DNA from: Bacteroidota bacterium
GTDB lineage: Bacteria > Bacteroidota > Bacteroidia > 2-12-FULL-35-15
Length of the DNA: 64,000 nucleotides
NCBI GenBank assembly: GCA_025963715.1
Contig: JAOQAG010000034.1
Coordinates: 1-64,000 of the forward strand
Direction: 5' to 3'
In this document: in pieces, positions 16,604-25,569 of the stretch
Numbering within the stretch: position 1 is the first letter of the stretch
Layout of the letters: each line of letters opens with the position of its first letter
Position numbers and translations under genes: made by a program
Notes under the pieces: model-generated
What the model saw: the letters and a program-made list of their open reading frames with translations, nothing else
Database searches by the model: none
What the model was told of the DNA's origin: nothing

Positions 16604-19084
16604 ATGATCATGAAAAAACAATTAAAAAAAATCTTCCTGGGAACATTGTTGCTCCTCGGGAGTATTTCGGGAAAAGCACAAACGCAATTAAGCAAATGGC
16701 AGGTTAATACCTCGGACTATATTAGCTTTACAAGTTCAACGCCTGCTTATTCAGGGCCGAATACGTTTCCTCTGAATGTCGTATACAACAGTATTTCAGA
16801 CAATGCAGGCAATATTATTTTTTCGGTTATAGGCCAGTCTGTTAGAAATGCAGCCGGTACGGTGATCGGTACACTTCCTATTTTGTATAGAAATACAGAA
16901 ATTGCAATTGTTCCTAATCCGGGAAATTTTACTAATGCCTGCCAGAAAAAATATTATATCATATATCCACGTAAGAATGTCGACACAGAGGGTGGATATA
17001 TGGCGTATGCGGAAGTGGATATGAATGCCGCTTCAGGAGCAGGAACTTTAACACTTGTCACTTCCAATATTGGTGTTGTTACCAATCCTGTAAACCCAAT
17101 GGCAGTGAGCCGTGTGAATGCTAATGGCAAACGTTATCTTTATTTTTTAAGCGGTAGTCAGTATAATATCAGCATCTGCGAAATTTCTGCAACGGCAATT
17201 ACACCTTTGAATACTTCTGCTTATACGGTTGCAGGAAATGTTACACAATGTAATGAAATGGAACTTTCAAATGCCGGTGATAAGCTGGCTTTTATAAACA
17301 CCGCCGGCGCTTTGGGGAAATATGTTATTGTGGTACCCATCAATCCGGCAACCGGTTTAAGTTCCGGATCACCTTCCAGCATAACCGTAACGGGAAATGT
17401 AAACGGGCTTGAGTTTGATGCTTCGGGCAACAAGCTTTTTTTCTCTAAACCGGGCAGCGGCGTTTATGTTGAAGACCTGAGCACTTCTGCTGTAACTGCT
17501 ATAACAGGTACAACAGCTTTTGGCTCGGGAATGCTTGAAAAAACATTCAGTGGAAGTACCCAATACATTGCCTGCGCTTCAGCCACAGGCCTGGTTGGCT
17601 TTATTGACCCTTCTACAGCAACACTTAACAGCAGCCTTAATATCAGTTACCAGCTATCCAACAATATGGACCCGGGTTATACTATTGTGCTTATGCCGGA
17701 CCAAATTGATGGTGAAAATTATGCTTCCGTTGCAACAATATTGTTTCCTTCGTTTACAGTGCCCGCGTCCATCTGTTCAGGTAACCTCATTACTGTTAAT
17801 GGCTTAGCCAGTTATGGTACCATCAATGGAAATGTGGTAACTTCACCAAGCCCAATCGGCAGTTACACGTGGACATTGGTTGAAAGCAATGCAGCCGGTA
17901 CCCCGGTAACAGGTGCAACGGTATGGTCAAGCCCTGCTTACACAGGCGCACCGGGTTATTTTACCTTTCCGGATGTATCAGCCGGTGGGCCAACTATCAG
18001 TTGCGGAAAATACTATTGTATAAAGATTAGGTTAATGAACTCCTGTATAATCGGGATTGAAACACAACACGTTGTTTATGTTAATTGTTTGCCTACAGTA
18101 ACATTAACCGGTTCTTCACAGTATATCTGCAATGGCAGTTCGGGCACACTGGCGGCAAGTATTAATAGCCCGGATCCCGGCCATACTTACACGCTTACAT
18201 GGACGTATATTACAATTCACCATGGCCTTGAGCTTATGACTACTCTTTATTCAGGTGCGCCGGGCTCTGTAAATGTATCACCAACTACCAACACTACTTA
18301 TTATGGCACAATAACGGATAATGTTACCGGTTGCTCAACTTCCTTTACCTGGACAGTAAATATAGTGAATGATAATCCGTCATTCAGTATTTCTACAAAC
18401 ACTGCAGATACGAATTATTACACAATAACTGCCACAGCAAATGATCTGTCACAGTTTTCTTTACCCGGCTTTAATTACATTCATTTAATAGAAGAACTGG
18501 ACGGATCGGGCAATCCACTTTATCCGGCAGAGTGGCCGGGCGGCCCGTGGCTGACAGGTGCCACCCAACATTTTGCGGGATTTGTAGGCTTGGCAATAAC
18601 CCCATTTTATTCCCAGGATCCGGCTGGGACCTATCCTGCTCAGGGTCAGTTCCTGTACTTTCACACCTACAGGATCACCAGGGGAGTATTGGATGATTAT
18701 TGCAGTTACAGACAAACTTCAGTCACGATTACTACAGCTAAAAGCCTTGAAGATGGTAAACCAACAATAATAATTACGGAAGATAAAAATGCTCCTGATT
18801 ACAGTTATTTGATGACTAATCATACTGCGGCTGTTGCTCCTGTAATTAATAATGATGAATTGAATGTTTATCCAAATCCCGGTACAGGCGTATTTACTAT
18901 TGAAACAAATTCAGCTGATAAATCCAGCATCGAAATTTACGATGTGCTTGGCAACAGAGTAAAAGCATTTGAACAAAACGGATTTAAATCAACGGTTGAT
19001 CTGTCCGGTTATCCAAAAGGAATGTACATGATCAATGTAATTACCAATGGAAAAAAAGTAAGCAAAAAAATTATCCTTGAATAA
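16604..19084 (+). CDS. Large secreted protein with T9SS type A sorting domain
   Basis: This 826-residue protein starts with a signal peptide (KKIFLGTLLLLGSISGKAQ). An N-terminal propeller-like region (residues about 40-370) is followed by Ig/PKD-like beta segments with paired cysteines (ICNGSSGTLAASI; TTYYGTITDNVTGCS). The last 75 residues form a type A T9SS C-terminal signal: LNVYPNPGTGVFTIET, IEIYDVLGNRV and YPKGMYMINVITNGKKVSKK. The product should be exported by T9SS and attached or released at the surface; its ligand is unknown. A second Met two codons in is an equally good start. It has the shared leader upstream and a terminator downstream. Confidence 0.85.
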   Translation: MIMKKQLKKIFLGTLLLLGSISGKAQTQLSKWQVNTSDYISFTSSTPAYSGPNTFPLNVVYNSISDNAGNIIFSVIGQSVRNAAGTVIGTLPILYRNTEIAIVPNPGNFTNACQKKYYIIYPRKNVDTEGGYMAYAEVDMNAASGAGTLTLVTSNIGVVTNPVNPMAVSRVNANGKRYLYFLSGSQYNISICEISATAITPLNTSAYTVAGNVTQCNEMELSNAGDKLAFINTAGALGKYVIVVPINPATGLSSGSPSSITVTGNVNGLEFDASGNKLFFSKPGSGVYVEDLSTSAVTAITGTTAFGSGMLEKTFSGSTQYIACASATGLVGFIDPSTATLNSSLNISYQLSNNMDPGYTIVLMPDQIDGENYASVATILFPSFTVPASICSGNLITVNGLASYGTINGNVVTSPSPIGSYTWTLVESNAAGTPVTGATVWSSPAYTGAPGYFTFPDVSAGGPTISCGKYYCIKIRLMNSCIIGIETQHVVYVNCLPTVTLTGSSQYICNGSSGTLAASINSPDPGHTYTLTWTYITIHHGLELMTTLYSGAPGSVNVSPTTNTTYYGTITDNVTGCSTSFTWTVNIVNDNPSFSISTNTADTNYYTITATANDLSQFSLPGFNYIHLIEELDGSGNPLYPAEWPGGPWLTGATQHFAGFVGLAITPFYSQDPAGTYPAQGQFLYFHTYRITRGVLDDYCSYRQTSVTITTAKSLEDGKPTIIITEDKNAPDYSYLMTNHTAAVAPVINNDELNVYPNPGTGVFTIETNSADKSSIEIYDVLGNRVKAFEQNGFKSTVDLSGYPKGMYMINVITNGKKVSKKIILE

Positions 19085-19105
19085 TTTTAATTGTTACTGA
19101 ACAAT

Positions 19106-19140
19106 AAAAAGGCTATCGGAAACGGTAGCCTTTTTGTTTT
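19106..19140 (+). terminator. Terminator after the T9SS cargo gene
   Basis: AAAAAGGCTATCG, loop GAAA, CGGTAGCCTTTTT, followed by GTTTT. It lies 22 bases after the stop codon. Confidence 0.85.
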
Positions 19141-19210
19141 AATAATTTGTGCAATGTTTTTCACACCTATTACTATTGTTGAGATTCCGGCAATTGTTAA
19201 AAAGCGAATT

Positions 19211-19342
19211 TGTGCTAAAAACCTTTCGAACGGCACAGAAATATTTAATAATCATCTTCACATTTGTAAAAGTAACTTTAACACTACTCCGTTAAAACAA
19301 AAGCGGATGCCGAAAAGCTTTGACAGAGTAAGCAGAAAAAAA
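19211..19342 (+). promoter_or_regulatory. Conserved upstream region and leader, copy B
   Basis: This is the second copy of the module at 16465-16593: TGTGCTAAAAACC..CGAACGG (19211-19237), CATTTGTA (19261-19268) and the leader core GGATGCCGAAAAGCTTTGAC then AGAGTAAGCAGAAAAAAA (about 19304-19342). It ends six bases before the ATG of the lipoprotein gene. Confidence 0.7.
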
Positions 19343-19348
19343 CAAGTT

Positions 19349-20311
19349 ATGAAAACAAACAAATTAAAAATTGCTGTTGTATTGTCAGCAGCATGCGCAA
19401 TGACATTCTCTGCGTGCAAAAAAGAAAACATGGAGCCAATGTCCAACAATCCTGCAAATGAAAAACGTCCTTTGCATTTTTCGTTTGAGATCCGTTCCAA
19501 TGAAGGCTTTCGCCAGGGAATTGAAGATCCGGGTTTCACTGTTATTAACCGGAACACGTATGGAGCTTCCTTCATTGGAGAAGTTCACTTAAGTGTACAC
19601 GGTGAACTTAACAGTATGTATCCAAGCGGAATGAACGGGTACGGACAATCCCCGGAAGTAGGCATTACCGCTATTACGTATAACGAAATAAGTACACATT
19701 ACCCGATGATTTATTTTACTGCGCACCCAACTTCCGGTGTTACCGGAAATTCGTTCAGGATCCAGTACAGCGGTTTCGACATGAATGTGGATGAGATAGA
19801 AGTAAACCCGGATGATAGCCAGGTGTATGCATTGGCAACTTATGGCAGCACAAAAGCGCTGTACAAATTAGTGCCGAATACCACAACCGGAATTGCAGAT
19901 GCAACCTGGATGGGGGAATTGTTCCATAACTTTGCGGTCAATGGTTATATTGGCGGTTCTATTGCATTTGTGCAGGATCAAACAACTGCTGCATGGCATT
20001 TATCATTCACAAGTGAATCAACGGTGTATTCTACACTCGGTATTGTTCAATGGAATTATACAGTAGGAACATCTTCTATCGCTTCTGATGCAACGGCGCA
20101 TCCAAACTGTTATTACGCCAGCGGAATTGCCAATGCAGGAACCGGAAATATAAATACAGTGGCTTTTAACGGTGATGTTTATTTTGCAAGGGATAATGAA
20201 ACATTGTACAAATTTGTTCCTGCTTCAGGAGGCGGATCAAGTACGGTAACGTCCATCGGAAGCATCTCAGCGTCGCATGATTTTGGCCCTGATACGGAAA
20301 TTTCTTTTTAA
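19349..20311 (+). CDS. Lipoprotein of unknown function co-regulated with the T9SS cargo
   Basis: This 320-residue protein begins MKTNKLKIAVVLSAACAMTF and has a lipobox ending at Cys23 (FSACKKE). The start at 19349 is preferred over the open frame from 19091 because that extension would cross a terminator and the conserved leader. The mature part looks like a beta-propeller with short blades (VDEIEVNPDDSQVYALATYG; NTVAFNGDVYFARDNETLY). No family was recognised. The same upstream module as the gene at 16604 suggests joint control. Confidence 0.75.
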   Translation: MKTNKLKIAVVLSAACAMTFSACKKENMEPMSNNPANEKRPLHFSFEIRSNEGFRQGIEDPGFTVINRNTYGASFIGEVHLSVHGELNSMYPSGMNGYGQSPEVGITAITYNEISTHYPMIYFTAHPTSGVTGNSFRIQYSGFDMNVDEIEVNPDDSQVYALATYGSTKALYKLVPNTTTGIADATWMGELFHNFAVNGYIGGSIAFVQDQTTAAWHLSFTSESTVYSTLGIVQWNYTVGTSSIASDATAHPNCYYASGIANAGTGNINTVAFNGDVYFARDNETLYKFVPASGGGSSTVTSIGSISASHDFGPDTEISF

Positions 20312-20370
20312 TGGTTGAAAATAATAATCAGTAAATAAATGAGATCTGATTTAATTTAAAATAATTTCAG

Positions 20371-20413
20371 ATAAAAAAGAAAGCCGCACAATTTGTGCGG
20401 CTTTCTTTTTTAT
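20371..20413. terminator. Bidirectional terminator between convergent genes
   Basis: GAAAGCCGCACAA and its complement are flanked by A and T runs on both sides. It serves the lipoprotein gene (plus) and pnp (minus). Confidence 0.85.
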
Positions 20414-20441
20414 CTAAATACTAAGTACTAAATACTTTGTA

Positions 20442-22595
20442 CTAGTTTTGTGCAGTAGTGCTTTCCGGTTTTGGTAATAACACCTTGCGCGACAATTTGA
20501 ATTTGCCTGTTTTCGGATCAACACCGATCAGTTTTACCTGGATCTTGTCGCCTTCTTTCAAAACGCCATCCATTGATTCCAATCTGCGGTGTTCTACTTC
20601 CGAAATGTGAAGCAAGCCATCTTTACCCGGCATAAATTCAACGAATGCACCGAATGCCATGATCGATTTTACTTTTCCTTCGTATACTTCACCTACTTCA
20701 GGCTGCGCTACAATACCTTTGATCTTCGCAAGTACTGCATCGATTTTTTCTTTATCAACCGCAACGATATCAATGTGTCCCATTCCGTTGATCTCTTCAA
20801 TAACAATGGTGGCACCTGTTTCGCGTTGCATTTCCTGGATAATTTTTCCACCGGGCCCGATGATCGCACCAATGAATTCTTTTGGAATCGTCATTTTAAC
20901 GATACGTGGAGCATGTGCTTTGTAATCTTCACGGCTGGCAGTAATGGTTTTATTCATTTCACCAAGGATGTGTAAACGTCCTTCTTTCGCTTGTTCCAAC
21001 GCTTCCGCCATTACTTCGTAAGGTAATCCGTCTACTTTCAAGTCCATCTGGCAGGCAGTGATCCCGTCTTTTGTTCCGGTTACTTTAAAGTCCATATCAC
21101 CCAGGTGATCTTCGTCACCTAAGATATCGGAAAGGATCGCGTATTTTCCTTTATCATCTGTGATCAATCCCATTGCAATTCCTGAAACAGGTTTTGTGAT
21201 TTTCACACCTGCATCCATCAATGCCAATGTACCTGCGCAAACAGTTGCCATAGAAGAGGAACCGTTAGATTCCAAAATGTCAGAAACAACACGTACAGTA
21301 TACGGATTTTCAGGAGATATTACTTGTCTTAATGCGCGTTCCGCCAAATTACCATGTCCCACTTCACGACGTCCCGGACCACGGTTTGGTTTTACCTCAC
21401 CTGTAGAAAAAGCAGGAAAGTTGTAATGCAGCATAAAATTATTTTGTCCCTGGAACAATGCTCTGTCAATAGATTGCAGATCTAATTTAGTTCCCAGTGT
21501 AACAGAAGTCAGTGATTGTGTTTCTCCACGTGTGAAGATTGCTGAACCGTGTGCAGATGGCAAATAACCGATCTCGCTCCAGATAGGGCGGATCTGGTTG
21601 GTTTTACGGCCATCCAAACGAGCTCTTTCATCCAATACAAAACGGCGAACCGCATCGTATTCCACTTCGTGATAGTATTTTTTAACCAATGAAGTACTGA
21701 TGGTTGCTTTTTCTTCTTCCGGCAATGAATCGATAAATTCAGTTACAACAGCTTTGAAAGCAGCGCCACGCTCTTTTTTATTTGGATTTTGTGATTTTGC
21801 AACCGCGTATGCTTTTTCGTAAAGCGCTTTGTGAACGCGTTCTCTCAATTCAGCATCGTTTGTTTCGTGGTTGTATTCACGTTTCACGATCGCTGCACCT
21901 CTTGCTGCTTCAACTTTCGCAACCAATTCTTTAATAGCATTGATCTGGATTTTGATAGCTTCGTGTGCAAATTTAATTGCTTCCAGCATTTCCGCTTCTG
22001 AAATTTCTTTCATTTCGCCTTCCACCATCATAATGTCTTTTGCGTTTGCAGCAACGATCATGTCCAGTGTAGATTTTGCGATCTCTTCAACAGTTGGGTT
22101 TGCAATTAATTTACCGTCGATCTTCGCTACACGTACTTCCGATACAGGGCCGTTAAACGGAATGTCGGAAACAGAAAGAGCTGCAGATGCTGCTAAACAA
22201 GCCAATGCATCCGGTGCGGTGTTTTTATCTCCGGAAATTAAGGAGATCAATACTTGTGTATCAGAGTGATAATCCTCAGGGAAAAGCGGGCGCAATGCAC
22301 GGTCAACCAGGCGGCAGATCAATATTTCGTAATCGGATAAACGTGCTTCGCGTTTAAAAAATCCGCCCGGGAAGCGGCCTGCAGCAGCAAATTTTTCCTG
22401 GTAATCAACGGATAAAGGTAAAAAGTCGGTTCCTTCTTTTGCATCTTTGTTTGATACAACTGTAGCAAGTAACATGGTATTACCCATTTTTACCACTACC
22501 GAGCCGTCAGCTTGTTTCGCTAATTTTCCTGTTTCTAATGTAATTGAGCGACCATCGCCTAATTCAAATGTGTGTGAAATTCCAATTTGTGACAT
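20442..22595 (-). CDS. pnp: Polyribonucleotide nucleotidyltransferase (PNPase)
   Basis: This 717-residue protein degrades RNA 3' to 5' by phosphorolysis in the cytoplasm. It shows the full PNPase architecture: a first RNase PH domain ([20 protein letters not shown]), a helical linker, a second catalytic RNase PH domain ([14 protein letters not shown], then [20 protein letters not shown] with catalytic acids), a KH domain ([16 protein letters not shown]) and a C-terminal S1 domain ([20 protein letters not shown]). Length is normal. It follows rpsO on the same strand, the classic order, but an rpsO terminator lies between them. The stop codon abuts a TACTAA-type repeat. Confidence 0.97.
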   Translation of the reverse strand: MSQIGISHTFELGDGRSITLETGKLAKQADGSVVVKMGNTMLLATVVSNKDAKEGTDFLPLSVDYQEKFAAAGRFPGGFFKREARLSDYEILICRLVDRALRPLFPEDYHSDTQVLISLISGDKNTAPDALACLAASAALSVSDIPFNGPVSEVRVAKIDGKLIANPTVEEIAKSTLDMIVAANAKDIMMVEGEMKEISEAEMLEAIKFAHEAIKIQINAIKELVAKVEAARGAAIVKREYNHETNDAELRERVHKALYEKAYAVAKSQNPNKKERGAAFKAVVTEFIDSLPEEEKATISTSLVKKYYHEVEYDAVRRFVLDERARLDGRKTNQIRPIWSEIGYLPSAHGSAIFTRGETQSLTSVTLGTKLDLQSIDRALFQGQNNFMLHYNFPAFSTGEVKPNRGPGRREVGHGNLAERALRQVISPENPYTVRVVSDILESNGSSSMATVCAGTLALMDAGVKITKPVSGIAMGLITDDKGKYAILSDILGDEDHLGDMDFKVTGTKDGITACQMDLKVDGLPYEVMAEALEQAKEGRLHILGEMNKTITASREDYKAHAPRIVKMTIPKEFIGAIIGPGGKIIQEMQRETGATIVIEEINGMGHIDIVAVDKEKIDAVLAKIKGIVAQPEVGEVYEGKVKSIMAFGAFVEFMPGKDGLLHISEVEHRRLESMDGVLKEGDKIQVKLIGVDPKTGKFKLSRKVLLPKPESTTAQN

Positions 22596-22701
22596 GATTT
22601 TTTGTTTTTTAATTTATTGTTTTCCTTGACCTCTTGACCTCATCCCTCAATCCTTATCCTGCTAAACAGGGTAGGGAAGAAGGAATAATAAGTACTTTTA
22701 T

Positions 22702-22737
22702 AAAAATACAAAAGCATCCCGATGTGTCGGAATGCCT
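22702..22737 (-). terminator. rpsO terminator
   Basis: The minus strand reads GCATTCCGA, loop CACA, TCGGGATGC, then TTTTGTATTTTT. It lies between rpsO and pnp. Confidence 0.8.
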
Positions 22738-22764
22738 TCGATATTATCTATTGAATCATTAAGA

Positions 22765-23034
22765 TTATTTTCTTAATTCTAATTTTTTAACTACTGCACG
22801 GTATCTTTCGATATCGGTTGCTTTTAAGTAGTCAAGCAAGCTACGTCTTTTACCTACTAAGTTCAAAAGAGCACGTTGTGTACCGAAATCTTTTTTGTTA
22901 GACTGCAAATGTGCAGTTAAATGGGTAATTCTGTGGGAGAACAAAGCAATCTGACCTTCGGATGATCCGGTGTCTTTTTCTGATTTACCGTGTTTTTTGA
23001 AAATTTCTTTTTTAATTTCTGATGTTAAATACAT
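22765..23034 (-). CDS. rpsO: 30S ribosomal protein S15
   Basis: This 89-residue primary rRNA-binding protein of the small-subunit platform has the family hallmarks TGSSEGQIALFSHRITHLT (H-T near h22 contact), KKDFGTQRALLNLVGKRRSL and the C-terminal LDYLKATDIERYRAVVKKL. Length is exactly that of typical S15. It is upstream of pnp and has a well-formed promoter at 23070-23099. Confidence 0.97.
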   Translation of the reverse strand: MYLTSEIKKEIFKKHGKSEKDTGSSEGQIALFSHRITHLTAHLQSNKKDFGTQRALLNLVGKRRSLLDYLKATDIERYRAVVKKLELRK

Positions 23035-23069
23035 TGTATATTGGTATTTTGATTTTTAAATTCGGATGG

Positions 23070-23099
23070 CAAAGATAAGTATCTTTTTTAATTTCGCAA
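23070..23099 (-). promoter_or_regulatory. rpsO promoter (-7 and -33)
   Basis: The minus-strand TATCTTTG (23070-23077) is an exact TAnnTTTG -7 box. A TTG (23097-23099) sits 19 bases further upstream as the -33 box. The leader would be about 30 bases. Confidence 0.65.
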
Positions 23100-23342
23100 T
23101 ATTTTATTGAAAAAAATAGGCAATGATGCAATAGGCAAGTAGGCAGTAGACAAATTTCTAATTAAAATTTTGTTATTCTTCGCCATCCTGCAACTATCTT
23201 TCAACAATAAACAATTCACAAACTGTGTGAGAAGTCTTATCTAAGGACGCTTTGTCTATTACTGTTTCCGCAAACCGGTGCTTTCAAAACGCACTAAAAT
23301 CATTTTAAAAAGTTTTGTCGACTGTCAACTGCTTTTTGCCAA
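23100..23342. other. Non-coding gap between accD and rpsO
   Basis: Apart from the rpsO promoter at its edge, no gene, hairpin terminator or strong repeat was found. A few short repeated words (GGCAATGATGCAATAGGCAAG, TCGACTGTCAACTGC) resemble the dispersed AT-rich word repeats elsewhere. Confidence 0.5.
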
Positions 23343-24194
23343 TTAATTCTTAAAGAATTTCAGCAATTGCGCCAGTTTTGCTTTCAGTTCCTTGCGGTTA
23401 ACGATCTTATCCAAAAAGCCATGTTCCAGTACAAATTCCGAGGTCTGAAATCCTTTCGGAAGATCTTTTCCAATGGTTTCTTTCACCACGCGCGGACCTG
23501 CAAATCCGATCAGTGCACCCGGCTCGGCAATGTTAAGGTCGCCCAACATAGCGTATGAAGCGGTAACACCGCCGGTGGTAGGATCAGTAAGGAAAGAGAT
23601 GTACGGTATTTTTGCCTCGTTCATCAACGATAATTTAGCAGCTGTTTTTGCCATTTGCATCAATGAAAATGCAGCTTCCATCATGCGGGCACCACCCGAT
23701 TTGGAAATGATCATTAACGGAACGCGTTTTTCGAGGCAATAATCGCAGGCTCGGGCAATTTTTTCGCCCACAACCGAACCCATAGAACCACCAATAAAGC
23801 TAAAATCCATACAGGCGATTACTAAATCTTCACCCTCTACTTTACCATGTGCCGTGCGGATCGCATCCTTCAAATGTGTTTTTTTGATGGTATCTACCAA
23901 ACGGTCCGTATATTTTTTTGTATCCGTAAAATCAAGCGGATCGGCAGCGATCATATTTGGGTTCAATTCCGTAAACTCGTTGTTATCGAAAATGATCTCA
24001 AAATATTCGGCAGAACCTATTTTTTCGTGATACTGGCAATCCTCATTGGTACACACATATTTATTTGCAATATGCTCCGTCATCGGTGATATTTTTTTAC
24101 ACTTCGGGCATTTGTACCAGAGGCCTTCCGGCGTTTCTTTCTTATCTTTTGTAGAAGTGGTGATCCCTTCTTTTATACGTTTAAACCAACTCAT
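23343..24194 (-). CDS. accD: Acetyl-CoA carboxylase carboxyltransferase subunit beta
   Basis: This 283-residue subunit transfers the carboxyl group from biotin to acetyl-CoA, the first step of fatty-acid synthesis, as a complex with AccA. The N-terminal zinc ribbon is present (CPKCKK, then CTNEDC). The crotonase-like core shows [39 protein letters not shown] and [20 protein letters not shown], and ends with [18 protein letters not shown]. Length is normal. It lies downstream of the aldolase gene on the same strand, with a repeat-containing gap. Confidence 0.96.
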   Translation of the reverse strand: MSWFKRIKEGITTSTKDKKETPEGLWYKCPKCKKISPMTEHIANKYVCTNEDCQYHEKIGSAEYFEIIFDNNEFTELNPNMIAADPLDFTDTKKYTDRLVDTIKKTHLKDAIRTAHGKVEGEDLVIACMDFSFIGGSMGSVVGEKIARACDYCLEKRVPLMIISKSGGARMMEAAFSLMQMAKTAAKLSLMNEAKIPYISFLTDPTTGGVTASYAMLGDLNIAEPGALIGFAGPRVVKETIGKDLPKGFQTSEFVLEHGFLDKIVNRKELKAKLAQLLKFFKN

Positions 24195-24225
24195 TTTTTT
24201 CTTAGTATTGAGTCTGAAGTCACTA

Positions 24226-24290
24226 GTCTTTAGTACAAAAAAATGGGTGACCCATCTAATTACTAACGACTAATTACTAACGACTAGTTA
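24226..24290. repeat. TACTAACGACTA-type repeat abutting the aldolase stop
   Basis: CTAATTACTAACGACTAATT and TACTAACGACTAG end at the TAA stop (24288-24290) of the aldolase gene. It belongs to the same family as 10190-10240 and 33018-33095. Confidence 0.7.
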
Positions 24291-25346
24291 AGCAATTGTG
24301 ATCGTTTTATCCAAATATACATCCTGGATGGTATTCAATAATTCAACACCGTCTTTCATTGGCTTTTGGAATGCTTTACGGCCGGAGATCAACCCTTGTC
24401 CGCCTGCGCGTTTGTTGATCACTGCTGTTGTTACCGCTTCTGCCATGTCGGATGCGCCTTTTGATTCGCCGCCGGAATTGATCAATCCGAAACGCCCCAT
24501 ATAGCAATTTGCTACCTGGTAACGGCAAAGATCGATCGGGTGGTCGGTTGTTAATTCGGAATATACTTTCGGATGTGTTTTACCGAAATTCAGCGCGGTA
24601 TAACCGCCGTTCTTATCAGATAATTTTTGTTTAATGATGTCTGCCTGGATCGTAACTCCCAGGTGATTTGCCTGCGATGAAAGATCGGCAGCCGTGTGAT
24701 AATCCACACCATCTTTTTTAAATGCATTGTTACGGGTATAGCACCATAAAATGGTTGCCATTCCCAGCTCATGCGCACGGTCAAATGCTGCTGCTACTTC
24801 CACGATCTGGCGGGAAGATTCCGGCGAACCGAAATATATAGTAGCGCCAACTGCTGCAGCGCCCATGTTCCAGGCATCCTGCACCGATCCGAACATGATC
24901 TGGTCAAATTTATTAGGATAGGTTAAAAATTCGTTGTGATTGATCTTTACAATAAAAGGGATCCTGTGTGCATATTTGCGGGAAACCGACGCCAGTACGC
25001 CAAATGTGGAGGCTACCGCATTGCAACCGCCTTCAATGGCAAGCTTTACAATGTTTTCGGAATCAAAATACATTGGATTTGGAGCAAAAGAAGCGCCTGC
25101 ACTGTGCTCAATTCCCTGGTCGACAGGCAAAATGCTCATATAACCGGTATTTGCAAGGCGGCCGGTACCGTATAATTGCTGCAAACTGCGCAATACCTGT
25201 GGGTTACGGTTGGAGCCGATAAAGGTACGGTCAACAAAATCGCCACCCGGCAAATGAATGTGTTCTTTAGAAATGGTTTTGCAAGTGTGATCTAATAGAT
25301 TACCGGCATTTGCGCCCAATAACTCTTCAATTTTTTTGTTTGCCAT
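24288..25346 (-). CDS. fbaB: Class I fructose-bisphosphate aldolase (FbaB/DhnA type)
   Basis: This 352-residue Schiff-base aldolase is of the archaeal/FbaB type and acts in glycolysis and gluconeogenesis. Motifs include [32 protein letters not shown] (family Lys region), [13 protein letters not shown] and near the C-terminus [11 protein letters not shown] and [20 protein letters not shown], the phosphate-binding segment. Length is normal for the family. pckA lies 5.4 kb away on the same strand, but there is no operon link. A promoter-like box lies at 25386. Confidence 0.93.
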   Translation of the reverse strand: MANKKIEELLGANAGNLLDHTCKTISKEHIHLPGGDFVDRTFIGSNRNPQVLRSLQQLYGTGRLANTGYMSILPVDQGIEHSAGASFAPNPMYFDSENIVKLAIEGGCNAVASTFGVLASVSRKYAHRIPFIVKINHNEFLTYPNKFDQIMFGSVQDAWNMGAAAVGATIYFGSPESSRQIVEVAAAFDRAHELGMATILWCYTRNNAFKKDGVDYHTAADLSSQANHLGVTIQADIIKQKLSDKNGGYTALNFGKTHPKVYSELTTDHPIDLCRYQVANCYMGRFGLINSGGESKGASDMAEAVTTAVINKRAGGQGLISGRKAFQKPMKDGVELLNTIQDVYLDKTITIA

Positions 25347-25385
25347 CGTGTACTTTTAATAATTGGTTTTTGTTTTTCAGGAAGG

Positions 25386-25417
25386 CAAAGCTAATAAAAA
25401 ATTAGTTCAAAGTTCAA
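25386..25417 (-). promoter_or_regulatory. Aldolase promoter (-7 and -33)
   Basis: Minus-strand TAGCTTTG (25386-25393) is an exact TAnnTTTG, with a TTG at 25415-25417 at 21 bases. The -33 box lies inside an AACTTTGAAC-type repeat, so the repeat may supply it. Confidence 0.5.
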
Positions 25418-25447
25418 AGTTTCAAAGTTCAAAGTTACTGTGTGTGG
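25403..25447. repeat. AACTTTGAAC-type repeat with GTGTGTGG tail
   Basis: GTTCAAAGTTCAAAGTTTC then AAAGTTCAAAGTTACTGTGT. The same words recur at 7724-7800, 47286-47322, 49910-49945, 50145-50187, 50905-50945, 55190-55230 and 63688-63722. Confidence 0.75.
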
Positions 25448-25569
25448 GAAAGGGGTATAGTTGGAAGGTTTTAATGTTGTAACTAATATTTAAGATGTTA
25501 ATGACAATAAATTGTGCAGAAATACCATTAGCACAGTCTTGGCTCTTGCATCTTACATCTTAATTCTTT

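Noticed and set aside
20371-20413. Possible small RNA hairpin
   Set aside because: Symmetric A/T runs and its place between convergent stops make a bidirectional terminator the simpler reading.
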